Positions 48,033 through 58,984 of a stretch of DNA of 64,000 bases are shown one piece after another. This DNA comes from Octodonta nipae (Eukaryota > Arthropoda > Insecta > Coleoptera > Chrysomelidae), in assembly GCA_034190945.1 (NCBI GenBank), contig CM067224.1:37700661-37764660 (forward strand). Reading direction: 5' to 3'. The notes under the pieces were generated by a model, which did no database searches, was not told where the DNA came from, and worked only from the letters and a program-made list of their open reading frames with translations. Position 1 is the first letter of the stretch. Each line of letters opens with the position of its first letter. A program made the position numbers and the translations under genes.

Positions 48033-48169
48033 AAAGACGCGAGATGTATAGACCGACATAAAGAAGTGTTTGAGAGGACATTCAATTGTGGGAAGCGCAA
48101 CTGATGAAGGTTTCCTAACCAGAAATAATATATATTATATATATTGTCTTGCGTATGACACCTCGAAGA
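48033..48169 (+). repeat. Hammerhead-bearing dispersed repeat, best-preserved copy
   Basis: Contains AAGAAGTGTTTGAGAGGACA, TTCAATTGTGGGAAGCGCAA, the hammerhead at 48095-48154 and the end GACACCTCGAAGAGAG. The upstream block GACGCGAGATGTATAGACC is inverted compared with copy 1 at 3902-4086, so this copy has a rearranged 5' side. Confidence 0.65.
48095..48154 (+). ncRNA. Candidate hammerhead ribozyme, full core
   Basis: Stem I GCGCAA (48095-48100) pairs with TTGCGT (48149-48154; one G-U). Core CTGATGA at 48101-48107. Stem II is GGTT (48109-48112)/AACC (48117-48120), loop TCCT. GAAA is 48122-48125. Stem III starts A48125-T48147 and continues as a long AT hairpin; the presumed cleavage C is 48148 (GTC). 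The chain enters and leaves through stem I, i.e. type I topology, as in animal retrozymes, PLEs and satellite hammerheads. A deviation: A48108 and A48121 face each other where a G-C pair is usual, so activity is uncertain. Confidence 0.6.
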
Positions 48170-48341
48170 GAGTAAGACTTAATATCTTGAATTTTTTTAT
48201 GTAAGTATATAAAACTATTTTAGTCGTAAACATCTAACGGTCTAATTCTACGAAAACTCGAAGTCAGTCAGTATACATACTTACTTACCGTACTTACCTT
48301 AATGTTTTTATAATTTTAAGTTTCTTTAATAATAAAAATAT

Positions 48342-48607
48342 TGTTATGAGAATTCATCCGATAGCTGTTTCCCGATGGTTCGTTGACTTACCAGACAATT
48401 CCGAGAGAAATATATAAATACGGACAGCTGGCTATGGGATTCATTCAGTATTCGACGGTCATATACTTAAGTACAGATAAATTGTAAATAGTTCGGTGTA
48501 TATAAATTGTGTTAAAGTAGTGGAAAAAAATTAGAGTAAGTTGGACTGTGTTTTTTAATAAATCCCAGAACTGAAGCCGAGTTAGAAAGTAAACTGAAAA
48601 CATCACA
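48342..48607 (+). mobile_element. Solo LTR, family A, internally deleted, with 4-bp target duplication
   Basis: TGTTATGAGAATTCATCCG to AAACATCACA, flanked by ATAT (48338-48341, 48608-48611). Compared with 30788-31170, about 150 bp after GATAGCTG are missing. TATATAAATACGGACAGCTG is kept. Confidence 0.85.
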
Positions 48608-48829
48608 ATATATTATACTAAAAATGTAATATTCATTATGGAAGTATGTTAATTCATAAATATTATGTAACATAGGCTTTGTTATTATAATAGATATATT
48701 ACATTATACGATATATGTATGTACATAATTTTATCCTCAAAATGCAGAATTTTGAAAAAAATAATATCTTACGTAAGGAATGGTTATCTATAATACTGTT
48801 GCCATGTTTAATTTGACTCCGGCAACGCA

Positions 48830-49140
48830 TGCTGGCAATACACGAACTAGCCTGGACGCAGATGTTGGAAACCAGCGACCAAAGGAAGAAACGCTACGAT
48901 CTTAAGGTTAATTCGGTAGAGTTCCAAGAGAAAGATAAGGTCTGGCTATACAATCCCTAGAGGAGTAAGGGAAAATCTCCAAAGCTCACGCCAGCTCAAG
49001 ATGGGCCGTATGAAGTAGTTAAAAGAATCAACGACGTGGTCTTTCGCATTCGCCGGAATCTGAGGGCAAAGATGAAGGGTGGTCTATTTGGATCGACTGT
49101 CTCCCTATCATGGTGAAGACGATTCTGATCGGGAAACTGA
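48830..49140 (+). pseudogene. Ty3/gypsy integrase C-terminus fragment
   Basis: Matches 59838-60145 of the large gypsy element: LLAIHELAWTQMLETSDQRK, then KDKVWLYNP, KGKSPKLTPAQDGPYEVVKR and FRIRRN. A stop follows YNP and a one-base frameshift lies near 49078. It starts and ends abruptly, with no LTR attached. Confidence 0.85.
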
Positions 49141-49143
49141 CTT

Positions 49144-49200
49144 GTCCATACAGCCCCGATCTAGCGCTCACTGACTGCCACCTATTATATTTATATATAG
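49144..49200 (+). pseudogene. mariner transposase third-Asp fragment
   Basis: The reading PYSPDLALTDCHL corresponds to the YSPDLAPSDYHLF block that holds the last catalytic Asp of mariner transposases. It is directly fused to the gypsy fragment ending at 49140 and belongs to a different mariner lineage from the 9.9-kb element. Confidence 0.55.
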
Positions 49201-50342
49201 TATATCCTAAACCATATAGAATCCCTAGAACCTTCAATGACATATATTGTAATGGAATTTTTACTTCGTGGTGATGATTGGACTTTTATTTATTATATTT
49301 TCAAAATTGTCCACTCGGTAAAAACTCCACACAATTTTCTTTTCTTTGAACAGACTGCTCCACCTTTTGAGACTCCTTTTTCTCTAAATGTTTATATGCG
49401 CCAAATGACCCGTTGTCAATAATAAAACAACCAATTTTTTTTGTTATGTATTATTAAACTTTTTCCCACTGCTTCAAATCAAAAATTTAAACACAATTAA
49501 ACACAAACGCATAAATTAAATCAACCAATAGCTTTCAAAATATAAATACCAAAACACCTTATAATTAATCTTTTTATTAATATAAAAAGATTTGCGTTTT
49601 GAGATGATTAAGTTATTTGCAACAATTAAATTTCAAGGTCAATTTCCACTCAAATGCAATTTGTTATGTAAAATATCCAAAATGTATACCGTTACTAAAA
49701 TGGCTGTTTCCCAAAAGTATGTTTTTTTTAATTTCTAAGTGTTAATATAAATGAAAATCAAAATAATAGATGGTTTAAAAACTTCAAATGTAAATACCTG
49801 ATTCACTTTCAAACATTCATTAAGGTGTATTTACTTTGTTCCTCCAAAACTGCTTTTAATGATGACTGCTGCTTCACCTTATTATTTTCTGGTAATGATC
49901 CCTGCTACCAATATAAATTTTTACTATTTACTGCCAATTATGTCAGCTGCCAATGTGAACTTTTACTGCCAAATTATATTTGTTCCCAATGTAAAATTTT
50001 ACTGCTAATGTGAAATGTTTTATTTTGCTATTAGCTTCCCAAAATTGGATTCTTTACTTGATGTTAATTACTGATATTTATCTGCTACAAGATTTTAGTA
50101 CACTTCCTACTCATTTTTTTATATTCAATTTCCTATCTAAACAGACCCCTAAAATACATTTTACTTTTCTTTAAAATTGCAATTTTTACTTTGTGTGCGT
50201 TTGAGTGCCCATCATTGCGCACCAGTTATTTTGAGTTACACCTGTATTAAAATTAAAAAAAAATTATTGTTGGCACGAAAAATTTTATCACCTGATTCCC
50301 CGTTCTGTATTTGCTTTGTCCTATGCATTTCAACGTATTTCT
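49201..50342. other. AT-rich sequence with a short local repeat
   Basis: Between about 49900 and 50015, TTTTTACT(G/A)... and GCCAATGTGAACTTTTACTG-like words recur three to four times at about 40-bp spacing, producing the frame at 49825-50013. Otherwise nothing recognised. Confidence 0.4.
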
Positions 50343-50596
50343 ATCATAGAGGTATTATACTGTAGAGTGAATTAGGTATGGGCATTATTGTAAGTCGCAG
50401 TTTAATAACAATAGAAAGAGAAAGACATCAGGGTGCGCTTGCTATGTCTCTACCCTGCCAATAGTAGGCGTCACCACTGACACTGACAAATCAGGAACGA
50501 CCCGCTTATTCTCTCTCTCTCTCTCTCTCTCTCTTTGTATTGCTATTACCTGAATTTCGCTACTTCACTTGCTCTACAGTATAATACCTCTATGAT
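50343..50596. mobile_element. MITE-like element with ~25-bp terminal inverted repeats
   Basis: ATCATAGAGGTATTATACTG continues to TAGAG at the left and is exactly inverted at the right (CTCTACAGTATAATACCTCT). A purine-rich block (GAAAGAGAAAGAC) on the left faces a (CT)n tract (50511-50534) on the right, as in the MITE at 8323-8556. Confidence 0.75.
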
Positions 50597-51102
50597 TTCT
50601 ATCGGTATATCTGTCAAAACCTATACGATAGCATTCTATTCCTGTCAGATGGGTTATTTACGCCTCGAATTTAAGGTAAAATTTTATATTTTCTTTACGT
50701 TAGATGTTTTCATTGTAATATATCAAACCTATAGATTATTTTTATTTGTTCATTTCAAATCCTTATTGCTTTTTTAAGAAATTTATTTTAAACTGTCACA
50801 TTTGTTATTTTCAAAAATGTGTTTTTTATGCGGTTTTAGTTGTATAAATCATTTCTATATTACCAGTTTATGGTCTAGTTTAATAATTTAATCATTTATA
50901 TTCATTTAATAATCTTTAAATTACATTTGATTTATCATAGCTCTTTTACATTATTTGAATCACTCGTACATCATTTCTATTGCCTCCATTTTTGGTTTAT
51001 ATGTTACAATGCATTATTTAATCTCTGTTAATATACTATTTCATTCATTTAAATATATTTTTTGATTTGATTTTTATTTTTGGTATATGTTTATTTTAAT
51101 TT

Positions 51103-51266
<164 letters not shown>

Positions 51267-53856
51267 AATAATTTTATTTCCGAGAATTCCGGCCTATACG
51301 TTTTTTCTGAGGATGTTGGTTGTGTTCTTTCCGAAAAACTTGCTTGTGGATTGGTATTGTCTCAGTATCTACAATTGTGTTTATTGACAAATCCATTTTA
51401 AAAAAATCCTACTTTGTTCGACTAATAAATATTTTTAATAAGATTCGGGTCTGCATTTGCTCTTTAAGCCATTAATTCCCAGAATTCTAAGACACTGTCA
51501 TAATAATCCTCAGCAAGTTGGTATAAAAGCTGTATTTTATAGGGAAGAAGTTATTTAGGCGTAACGTTTAATGCACAGAGCCGACGGAAATATTTGTTAG
51601 CCTGGAGACTTTTGACATTGGTGTTTGAGGATACATTGCAAAATGACCTAAAATCTCAACCTGTGCAGCCTAAGTTAAAAATCTACGATTCTTGAAAATT
51701 GTATTGCACTCACTTCCAGTTTTTTGAAATTTATGACGTAAATTGTACATATACCGATCCCCAATATTTTTATCGGGATGTCTTTGATGAAAAATATGAG
51801 CAGTTCTGTGTGCACAGAGTGGTTCCTTCCCATAATTAAATATTTTTTCAATTCTTTCTTGTAAATAATAAACAATTGTCGAAACTTGATGGCCAGTAAA
51901 CAACGAATTCACCACTAACATAAATTCTTACAGTCACAAATATCTTTCGCAAAACATTTAATCTTTTTCTCTTACTTGTTTATCTCTCTATTTATACTCA
52001 TGCTTTTATTCAATTCCAATTCAAAATTTTTATTTTTTTACGATTTCAAGGTCATTACTGTGTAAAAAATAATCTGATTTAAAAAAATGATATGTTAAAG
52101 CGTTGGCAAAAGAGACTTTAAAGACAGGTATCATATGATACTCATTTGTATTTAAACTTTTAAAAGTGATATTCAACCGAACTTTGGGGTTAAAACTGCA
52201 GGGTGACCGATACGCGTAACATGTGTCCCCCCGTAAATATACATTAAGGTGTTTTTGTGTTTTTCTTTTAAGGATATTTTAAAAGTTATTTTGGGTGGCT
52301 AGTTTCGAAATGAAAGTCATGGCAATATTCAACAGCATTCAACTTAAAAGCGGATATAGACTGGAATTAAACATTAACAATAAAAATGTTTTGTCATTAG
52401 TTTGTCAAGGGACTTATAATTATCAGGTATAGTTTACATAGTATCGAACATTATATCTTATAGTTGCAGTCCTATTATAGCAAGCAGCAATCAACGGACT
52501 ACTTGAATTAAATTAGTATTGAATATAGTAGGTAATAAGCCCTGCAATTCGAGTAATATTGATCTCTTACTAAAGTCGTACAAAGTTGTTTGTTTTTCTA
52601 TTATTATGAAAAATACTTCCACGAAACTGAATTAGAAATCTTCAGGCAATCGTTTTAAGCGAGTCTCTAAAGTTTTCATTCTTGAGTTCAAGAACTTCTG
52701 ACAGGAAATTAAAACTTTATAACATTGGCTGCTCACCTGTTTTTTATATGTGATGTATTTGAAAACTCCATTTCTTGAATTTTGGTGCTCCAGTAGTTTC
52801 TCTTGCAATAGAAGTTTATACAGGATTTAGCTGGAATTAGTACAATTTAATGATTTACTGACACATTCGCTTTTTAGTATCTTTGCACTGTGTAGTAGAC
52901 ATGACGAATAAATATACTTATAACCCAGTCAATAGAGATTTTTAAGTGACATAAAATTTAACCCCAAACCGCGTGTGTCATCATTTTAGTAATAGTTTTG
53001 TAAATTATTTAAACATTAAAATCTCGCAAATATTTTTTTGTTTTGTTTATATTATAAGAAGTGGTTAGGAGATTGTTATACTGTGAATGCAAATTTAGAG
53101 AATAAAAAATCTTTAAAATTTACGTTTTTAATAGTCCACGGTCCCTGATATAAAAAAAGAAAATGACCTTCGTGAGTGGTCCATGATTTCGGAGTCGTGT
53201 ATGGTACAACTTAACAGCGGGTAGTTTTCCTGTGATAAATCGGGAAACATATCAATTTCATGGCAAGATGTTTGGAAATGAGGACCGTGCTAGTTTTATG
53301 TTGAATTGGAAGAAAGTTGAAAATAAAACGAGAAGAAAATTTTGTTTGTCCGACATGTCGTTGGGTTCTTTTTAGTTTGTCCATAACATTAATGATGTCG
53401 ATTGAACGCATATTAGGGTGATGAAACCAGGAATCTAATATTTTCAGCAATCTTCAATTCAAAACAAAGAAATGTAATATAGTACAAGATTCCAAAAAAA
53501 TCTATAGGAACTTTTAGCAATCCGACGCTGTGACATTGTCGATTTGACGATAACAAACTTTGTAATTACCAGCTGCCGGGCAAAAATGATGCGTAAGAAA
53601 ATAAGTTATATTTCATTTACATAATTGATTGTCCGACAAAAGTATTAGAGAGTTATTCTAGTTGGACAAAAAAATTAAAAAACTTTGTCTCTCGTTGAAA
53701 ACTGCAATTGAAGTATCAATTTAAAGTGGCTACAACTTCTATTTCATGATTATTATTTTTATCTTTTATTTTAATTTATAATCAACATTTAATAATTCTT
53801 TATTTTTTTTACAATTAAAAAAAATCACCATATGCTTTATACCGCTTAAACATTTT
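51267..53856. other. AT-rich sequence, nothing recognised
   Basis: About 2.6 kb without a supported gene or repeat; the minus-strand frames at 51670-51921 overlap each other in two frames and show no motif. Confidence 0.4.
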
Positions 53857-53897
53857 ACCTGACGTTTCGCCGAAATCTCATTTGGCATTTTCAAAAG
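53857..53897 (-). repeat. PLE end signature, degenerate
   Basis: Minus strand: TTTTGAAAATGCC, then TTTCGGCGAAACGTCAGGT. The stem (GCC/GGC) followed by GAAACGTCAGG is a common form of PLE pseudo-LTR. Outer sequence diverged. Confidence 0.4.
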
Positions 53898-55701
53898 TTG
53901 AGATCTGAAAACAGATTTCAACTTTTTATCATAATATTATGTATTTTTGAAAAAAAACTCTTTTTACCGGTTTTTTCAGTTTTTCTCGGTGAAAAATGTT
54001 CAGGACTGGTAAATGAATAACTACAACTTTCTATTGACAACATTAAGATCATTTCATTAAAATTGAATAAAAGCAAAAATAAAAAAAGTCCTTATTTTTT
54101 GGGAGTTTTATTATGTAAATTGATACCATCTACTTTGCTGTTAAATCATATCGGTTGTACCCTATAACCTTAATGATGTGATGGTATTAGCGAATTGCTG
54201 TTAACTTTTTGTGTAATATGGTTACAGATATTTCACTTATTGCATATATTAACGGTTCGTACTGCTGAATACGGATATTGCTTTCCATAAGGAGGAAATT
54301 GTCATGGTAATCGAAACAGGGAATTCGATAGATTAATCTCGTGAATTGTATGGGTGTGAATGACAAACAAGTACCAATATAGACATTAGATTTGATTGTA
54401 TTCTTGTTTCAGTTCTCTTAACTAAAATAAATTAAAAAAATTTCCACAAAATATTTAAATAAGTTGAAAGTCTCATAGCAAAAACTTTTCTAAAAATACT
54501 ATTTACAACTTCGCCTACACGGGTGCACTCTCCTAGGTAGTCCTAGGTAAAAGACAAATTTTTGACGACCGAGTCATAGCAGTATAAATATCTCACTCTA
54601 GGGCTGCCTGTCCCAAATAGTGTGGGTCGATTTTTATATATTTTTTACTATGGCTTAAAAAATATTTTAAAATATGAAAAAAATTGTGTTTCTCGTAATG
54701 ATCACTTTCATATGATATATTTTGAAACACTAATAGACACAACAGTGATTGTATTTCATTGAACAGAAGCTTAAAAATGAGACCAATTAAATTGCATCAA
54801 CCCAGGGTAGAGGAAAAGGAAATAGTGTAGAAAATAGCATTAGGAATCCAAGCGTAAAATTAAGATGTATTAACTACATATATTGATTGTTTATAAAATA
54901 AGTAAAACAACCTTCCATTAACCGTGATTACATCACGATAAAATACATCTCAATAATATAATATTAATAGTTTGACAGCCAAAAATTCTGTTCGAACCTC
55001 GAGAAGGTGAAACTATCAATATGTTAAACAAGACAAACTAACTGTTATATTTTATTTATAGGAATATTCAAACGAAAATCGATATATTATGTTATGGAAG
55101 TCACTTGCCATGTCCTATAAAAACCTATCATCCGTTAAGAAATACAAATTATATTGATTGATGCACCAAAGTTGGTATCAAACCGTCTGAAATAAACACT
55201 GAATTCTTAAATGTAACTGCAGTTTAGTGGATTAAAAACACAACAAAAATACACTTTACTATGAAAAAAGTATGCATGTTATACAGAGTTGTCCCTAAGT
55301 AATAACGCAATATGCGATTATTAAACTAATTTCTTCAATATACTGGACACTTCTTGAGTAAATATGTGTATTATTTTGCTTTTACATACTCCATAGTATT
55401 TTCCTGCAACAATTGAAATTCTGCTATACTGGTAAACACCTTATACGACAAGCATCGGCCAAATGAACCTTTAAATATTAACGAAAAATAACGTCATGCT
55501 GGGTATGTATTAAGTATATAAAGTATATGCCAACAGTTTGACAGCGGTACCCGAGTTAAACGCGAGGCCACCGTATATGCACTGATTTTATAGAGTTATG
55601 GCCAATTCCGAGTCCCTAAGCATGGCAACAATGTTGTTAAGACCTCGGTCGTTTGGTATTCATATCAGATTGTCTTCTAAACGTTGTTTGTGGCATATTC
55701 T
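53898..55701. other. AT-rich sequence, nothing recognised
   Basis: No supported gene or repeat in about 1.8 kb. Confidence 0.4.
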
Positions 55702-55940
55702 TGATTACTTTTATGTTTTTTTTTGGAATAACACCACAATAGAAATAAAACTACGTATATTCCAGGAATACCAAACGTTTCAAAGTCTGTTCTCACTTCG
55801 TTGTCATTTTGCAATCACATCAATAAATATAAAGCCATTGACAACGAAGTCAGAATAGACTTTGAAACGTTTGGTATTCCTGGAATATACGTAGTTTTAT
55901 TTCTATTGTGGTGTTATTCCCCAAAAAAACATAAAAGTAA
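55702..55940. mobile_element. Inverted pair of Penelope-like element ends
   Basis: Left arm 55702-55806 and right arm 55839-55940 are reverse complements, about 32 bp apart. The right arm reads TTGACAACGAAGTCAGAATA, then GACTTTGAAACGTTTGG, TATTCCTGGAATA and ACGTAGTTTT. After GAAACG, ACG...CGT with the inner TATTCC/GGAATA hairpin could be a stem III. Same sequence on the minus strand near 24.1 kb. The frame 55598-55858 crosses this palindrome and is not a gene. Confidence 0.7.
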
Positions 55941-55962
55941 TTCATATCAGATATTGAACTAA

Positions 55963-56613
55963 ATACAAACTGGAACTTCTCTGGTAATTTCGTTAAGAGG
56001 TCCGCCCCTAGAACTCCTCCAAAGCATTCCAGTCGAGGAACAAGGCAATTTCGACAACATCATCGCCATCCTGGACAAACGTTACGACAATCAATCCTTG
56101 AACCAGGTATACCAAGTCCAACTGAGTGGAAAAACGCAAAAATCCGGTGAAAGCCTCCAAGAATTCGAAGCAGAAATTAGACGGTTAATTCACTTGTCCT
56201 ACCCAGACCTGCCAGAGGAAACGAAAGACCAGTTGGCCACACAGAGTTTCATAAACGGCATCAGAGATGTGGAAGTACAACGAAATCTAAGACTAAGTGG
56301 CGTCAAGAAAAGTAATGAAGCTCTACTTCGGGCTTTGGAAGTAGAGGCCGTCATGAACATGTCCAAGCCGAGGGTCCGAGCAGTTTCCTTCAACCAGGAA
56401 GAGTCAGAATCACCATTTCAAGCGTTGCTGGCTGGTCTGAACAAAATATTAGAACGGTCACAAAGAACTGGCACCAGAGGGGCATGGTACCGCTGCGGAC
56501 GGACAGGACACTTCCAACGTGACTGCCGAGTAAGGCTACCGGAACGATCACCAACCAGGGGTAGCCAACAAACCGACCTTACCAACCAGGGAAACTCCAA
56601 CCAGTCAGCATAA
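55963..56613 (+). pseudogene. gag: Gag, N-terminally truncated (capsid C-part and zinc knuckle)
   Basis: Open from 55963 (TAA at 55960) to TAA ending 56613; there is no ATG for the frame at its start. LRGPPLELLQSIPVEEQGNF and QVYQVQLSGKTQKSGESLQE, then FINGIRD, are typical of gypsy capsid regions that assemble the particle. The nucleocapsid motif is WYRCGRTGHFQRDC: the first Cys of the usual CX2CX4HX4C is replaced by Trp (TGG), so the zinc knuckle lacks a ligand. The stop is followed 8 nt later by the protease frame in a different phase. Confidence 0.85.
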
Positions 56614-56621
56614 GGGGGCGA

Positions 56622-57218
56622 ATGCTGACTCACCCTCCACCAGCCCCCAGGACAGTATCCATCCGGGGATTTTGCCGAGATGGCGGTAGCCTCGTCATCA
56701 GAGGCACCATCAATGGGCGAGCAGTTACCATCACCATCGATACCGGCGCCGCTGTGTCCATTGCCAAGTCCAGGGTTTTGAGAGCATCAGAAATTCGGCC
56801 AGTTACCAATAATATCCAGCTCAGAACAGTCACCGACGAGTCCATGTCAATACAGCGTGAGGCAGATGTCGTGCTACAGATAGGGGACAACATGATCCGG
56901 CATAGGGTCCTGGTAACGAATATTGAGGACGATTTTATACTGGGAATGGACCTAATTAGCCAGCATGGATTTATGTTCGACCCGAGATATGATGTTCTTC
57001 GATTCCTAAATGAGGAATTTGTATTGACACGGCCCGTCAACACATCAGTCACCCCCATAAAAATTGTGGCAAAGTCTTCAGCTAGAATTTCCGGTCGAAC
57101 GGAACAGATTATTCATGGGCAGCTAGACAGCAATCCTGGGAGCTGCGCTGGAATTGTGGAGCCCGTACACTCAGCTCATGACTACTTAGTTGGACGGGCT
57201 TTAGTTAAAACCGGATGA
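56622..57218 (+). pseudogene. pol: Aspartic protease region of pol
   Basis: The catalytic motif is IDTGAAVSI near residue 40, with the C-terminal partner element ILGMDLI about 70 residues later, the layout of a retroviral-type aspartyl protease that cuts Gag-Pol. The frame ends at a TGA (57216-57218); the sequence after it in the same frame continues to look like coding linker up to about 57330, so the stop is a nonsense mutation rather than a natural end. Confidence 0.85.
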
Positions 57219-57286
57219 GATATACCAATCAGAGTCCTGAATTTGTCTAACAACGACATTAGAATTGCCAATAGTCAAGAGATAGC

Positions 57287-58192
57287 TTGTTTCGAGCCAG
57301 TAGAGACCATCATCAATTGCGAAGAAGTAAAAAGTTCCTACAACAGTTTGCTGACCATTTGACACACCTGACATCAGACAACCAGAAGAAAGCCAAACAA
57401 TTTATCACAAAGCACTGGCAAATTTTTAACAGTCAAGATGGAACCACCGGTCGCACCAACATCATCCAGCATCGAATAGATACCGGAAAGGCTCAACCCA
57501 TCAGAATACCACCTAGACGACTACCATTGGGGCAACAACAGGCAGTCGAGGAAAACATCGAGTCCATGTTACAAAATGGAGTTATTGAGCCATCCATATC
57601 AGCCCATGGTCTGCTCCCGTCGTGCTAGTCAAAAAGAAGGATGGAACCACCCGATTTTGCGTGGATTACAGAAAGCTGAATGACGTCACGAAGAAAGACA
57701 GCTGCCCACTACCCCGAATCGATGACACTTTGACCACACTAGCAGGCTCCCGTTGGTTCTCCACACTAGACCTAAAAAGTGGATATTGGCAGGTTGGTCT
57801 ACACGCAAACGACAGAGAGAAGACAGCGTTCTCCACCAGTAAAGGGCTGTTTCAGTTCACGGTCATGCTTTTTGGGTTATGTTATGTAATGCACCCGCTA
57901 CATTTGACAGGCTAATGGAGTATGTACTGAGCGGGTTAACATGGAGGACGTGCTTAGTATACCTCGACGACATTCTAGTCATGGGCCAGGCATTCGACGA
58001 CCATCTGAAGAACCTGGGCGAAGTATTCTACAGAATTAATAATGCCAACCTGAGACTCAACCCGAAGAAGTACTCCTTGTTCCAAAAAGAAGTAAAGTTT
58101 TTGGGCCACGTCGTGTCCGCACCAACGAAGACAAGATAGCAGCCATCCGTGATTGGACAGTCCCAAGAGACAAGCATGAACTCCGAAGCTTT
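57287..58192 (+). pseudogene. pol: Reverse transcriptase region of pol, frame-broken
   Basis: RT blocks in order: IDTGKAQPIRIPPRRLPLGQ (start); VLVKKKDGTTRFCVDYRKLN (57622 on); WFSTLDLKSGYWQV with the first catalytic Asp; LVYLDDILVMG with the two catalytic Asp (near 57960); KEVKFLGHVVS. Breaks: a frameshift near 57330, another near 57605, a 5-bp tandem duplication TTATGTTATG at 57877-57886, and a short deletion near 58122 followed by a stop at 58137. The catalytic residues themselves are kept. Not functional as it stands. Confidence 0.9.
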
Positions 58193-58984
58193 TTGGGCCT
58201 CTGTTCATACTACCGGCGTTTTGTTAAGGGATTTGCCACCATCGCCGCCCCTCTACATCGGCAGACCACTGAGAAAGAGACCTTCAGTTGGAATCAGGAT
58301 TGCGAAACATCGTTCAGACGACTGAAGGCAGCACTATGTTCCAGCCCAATCCTAGCCTTTCCTACACAGTCCGGCAAGTTCATTTTAGACACAGAGGCCA
58401 GCAACACAGGTTTGGGCGCCGTCCTATCCCAGCTGCAAGATGGTGAAGAGAGGGTGATCAAGTATTACAGCCGTGGATTCTCGAAACCGGAAAGAAATTA
58501 TTGCGTCACCAGAAAAGAACTTCTTGCAATAATAAGGGCTGTAGACCATTTCCACAAATACCTCTATGGTCGTCGTTTCTTAATCCGGACAGATCATGCC
58601 GCACTGAAATGGCTGCTGGACATGAAGACACCGGAAGGACAACTAGCCAGATGGATGGAGAAATTACAGCAATACGACTTCAAGGTGGAACACCATGCCG
58701 GCCGTTTGCACTATAATGCCGATGCACTAACCAGAAGACCCTGTAGAGCGGAATGCGGGCAATGTCTGAGGACGGAACAGCGAGAGGGTATCCCCATCAG
58801 GCAGATCCGAGTGCAGGTCAATGAAGACTGGACAACGGAACAGTGCATCCAGGACCAAATGGATGATCCAGACATCGAACCAATCTTGTCACTCAAAACG
58901 AGAGGAGTGCCTAAGCCACGAAGGGACGAGGTAGCTAGATACTCCGGCGTGCTGAAGTCGTTATGGGCCAATGGGACTCTCTAA
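58193..58984 (+). pseudogene. pol: RT connection and RNase H region of pol
   Basis: LCSYYRRFVKGFATIAAPLH is the RT thumb. RNase H follows: FILDTEASNTGLGAVLSQ (first Asp), ERNYCVTRKELLAI (Glu), FLIRTDHAALKWLL (Asp) and HYNADALTRRPC (Asp), so all four acidic positions are present. A linker (DQMDDPDIEPILSLK) leads toward integrase. The frame closes at 58984 through a one-base shift near 58968; the next segment continues in another frame from 58963. Confidence 0.9.

Noticed and set aside
56199..57058. Minus-strand frames antisense to gag and protease
   Set aside because: Shadows of the GC-richer gypsy coding frames on the plus strand.
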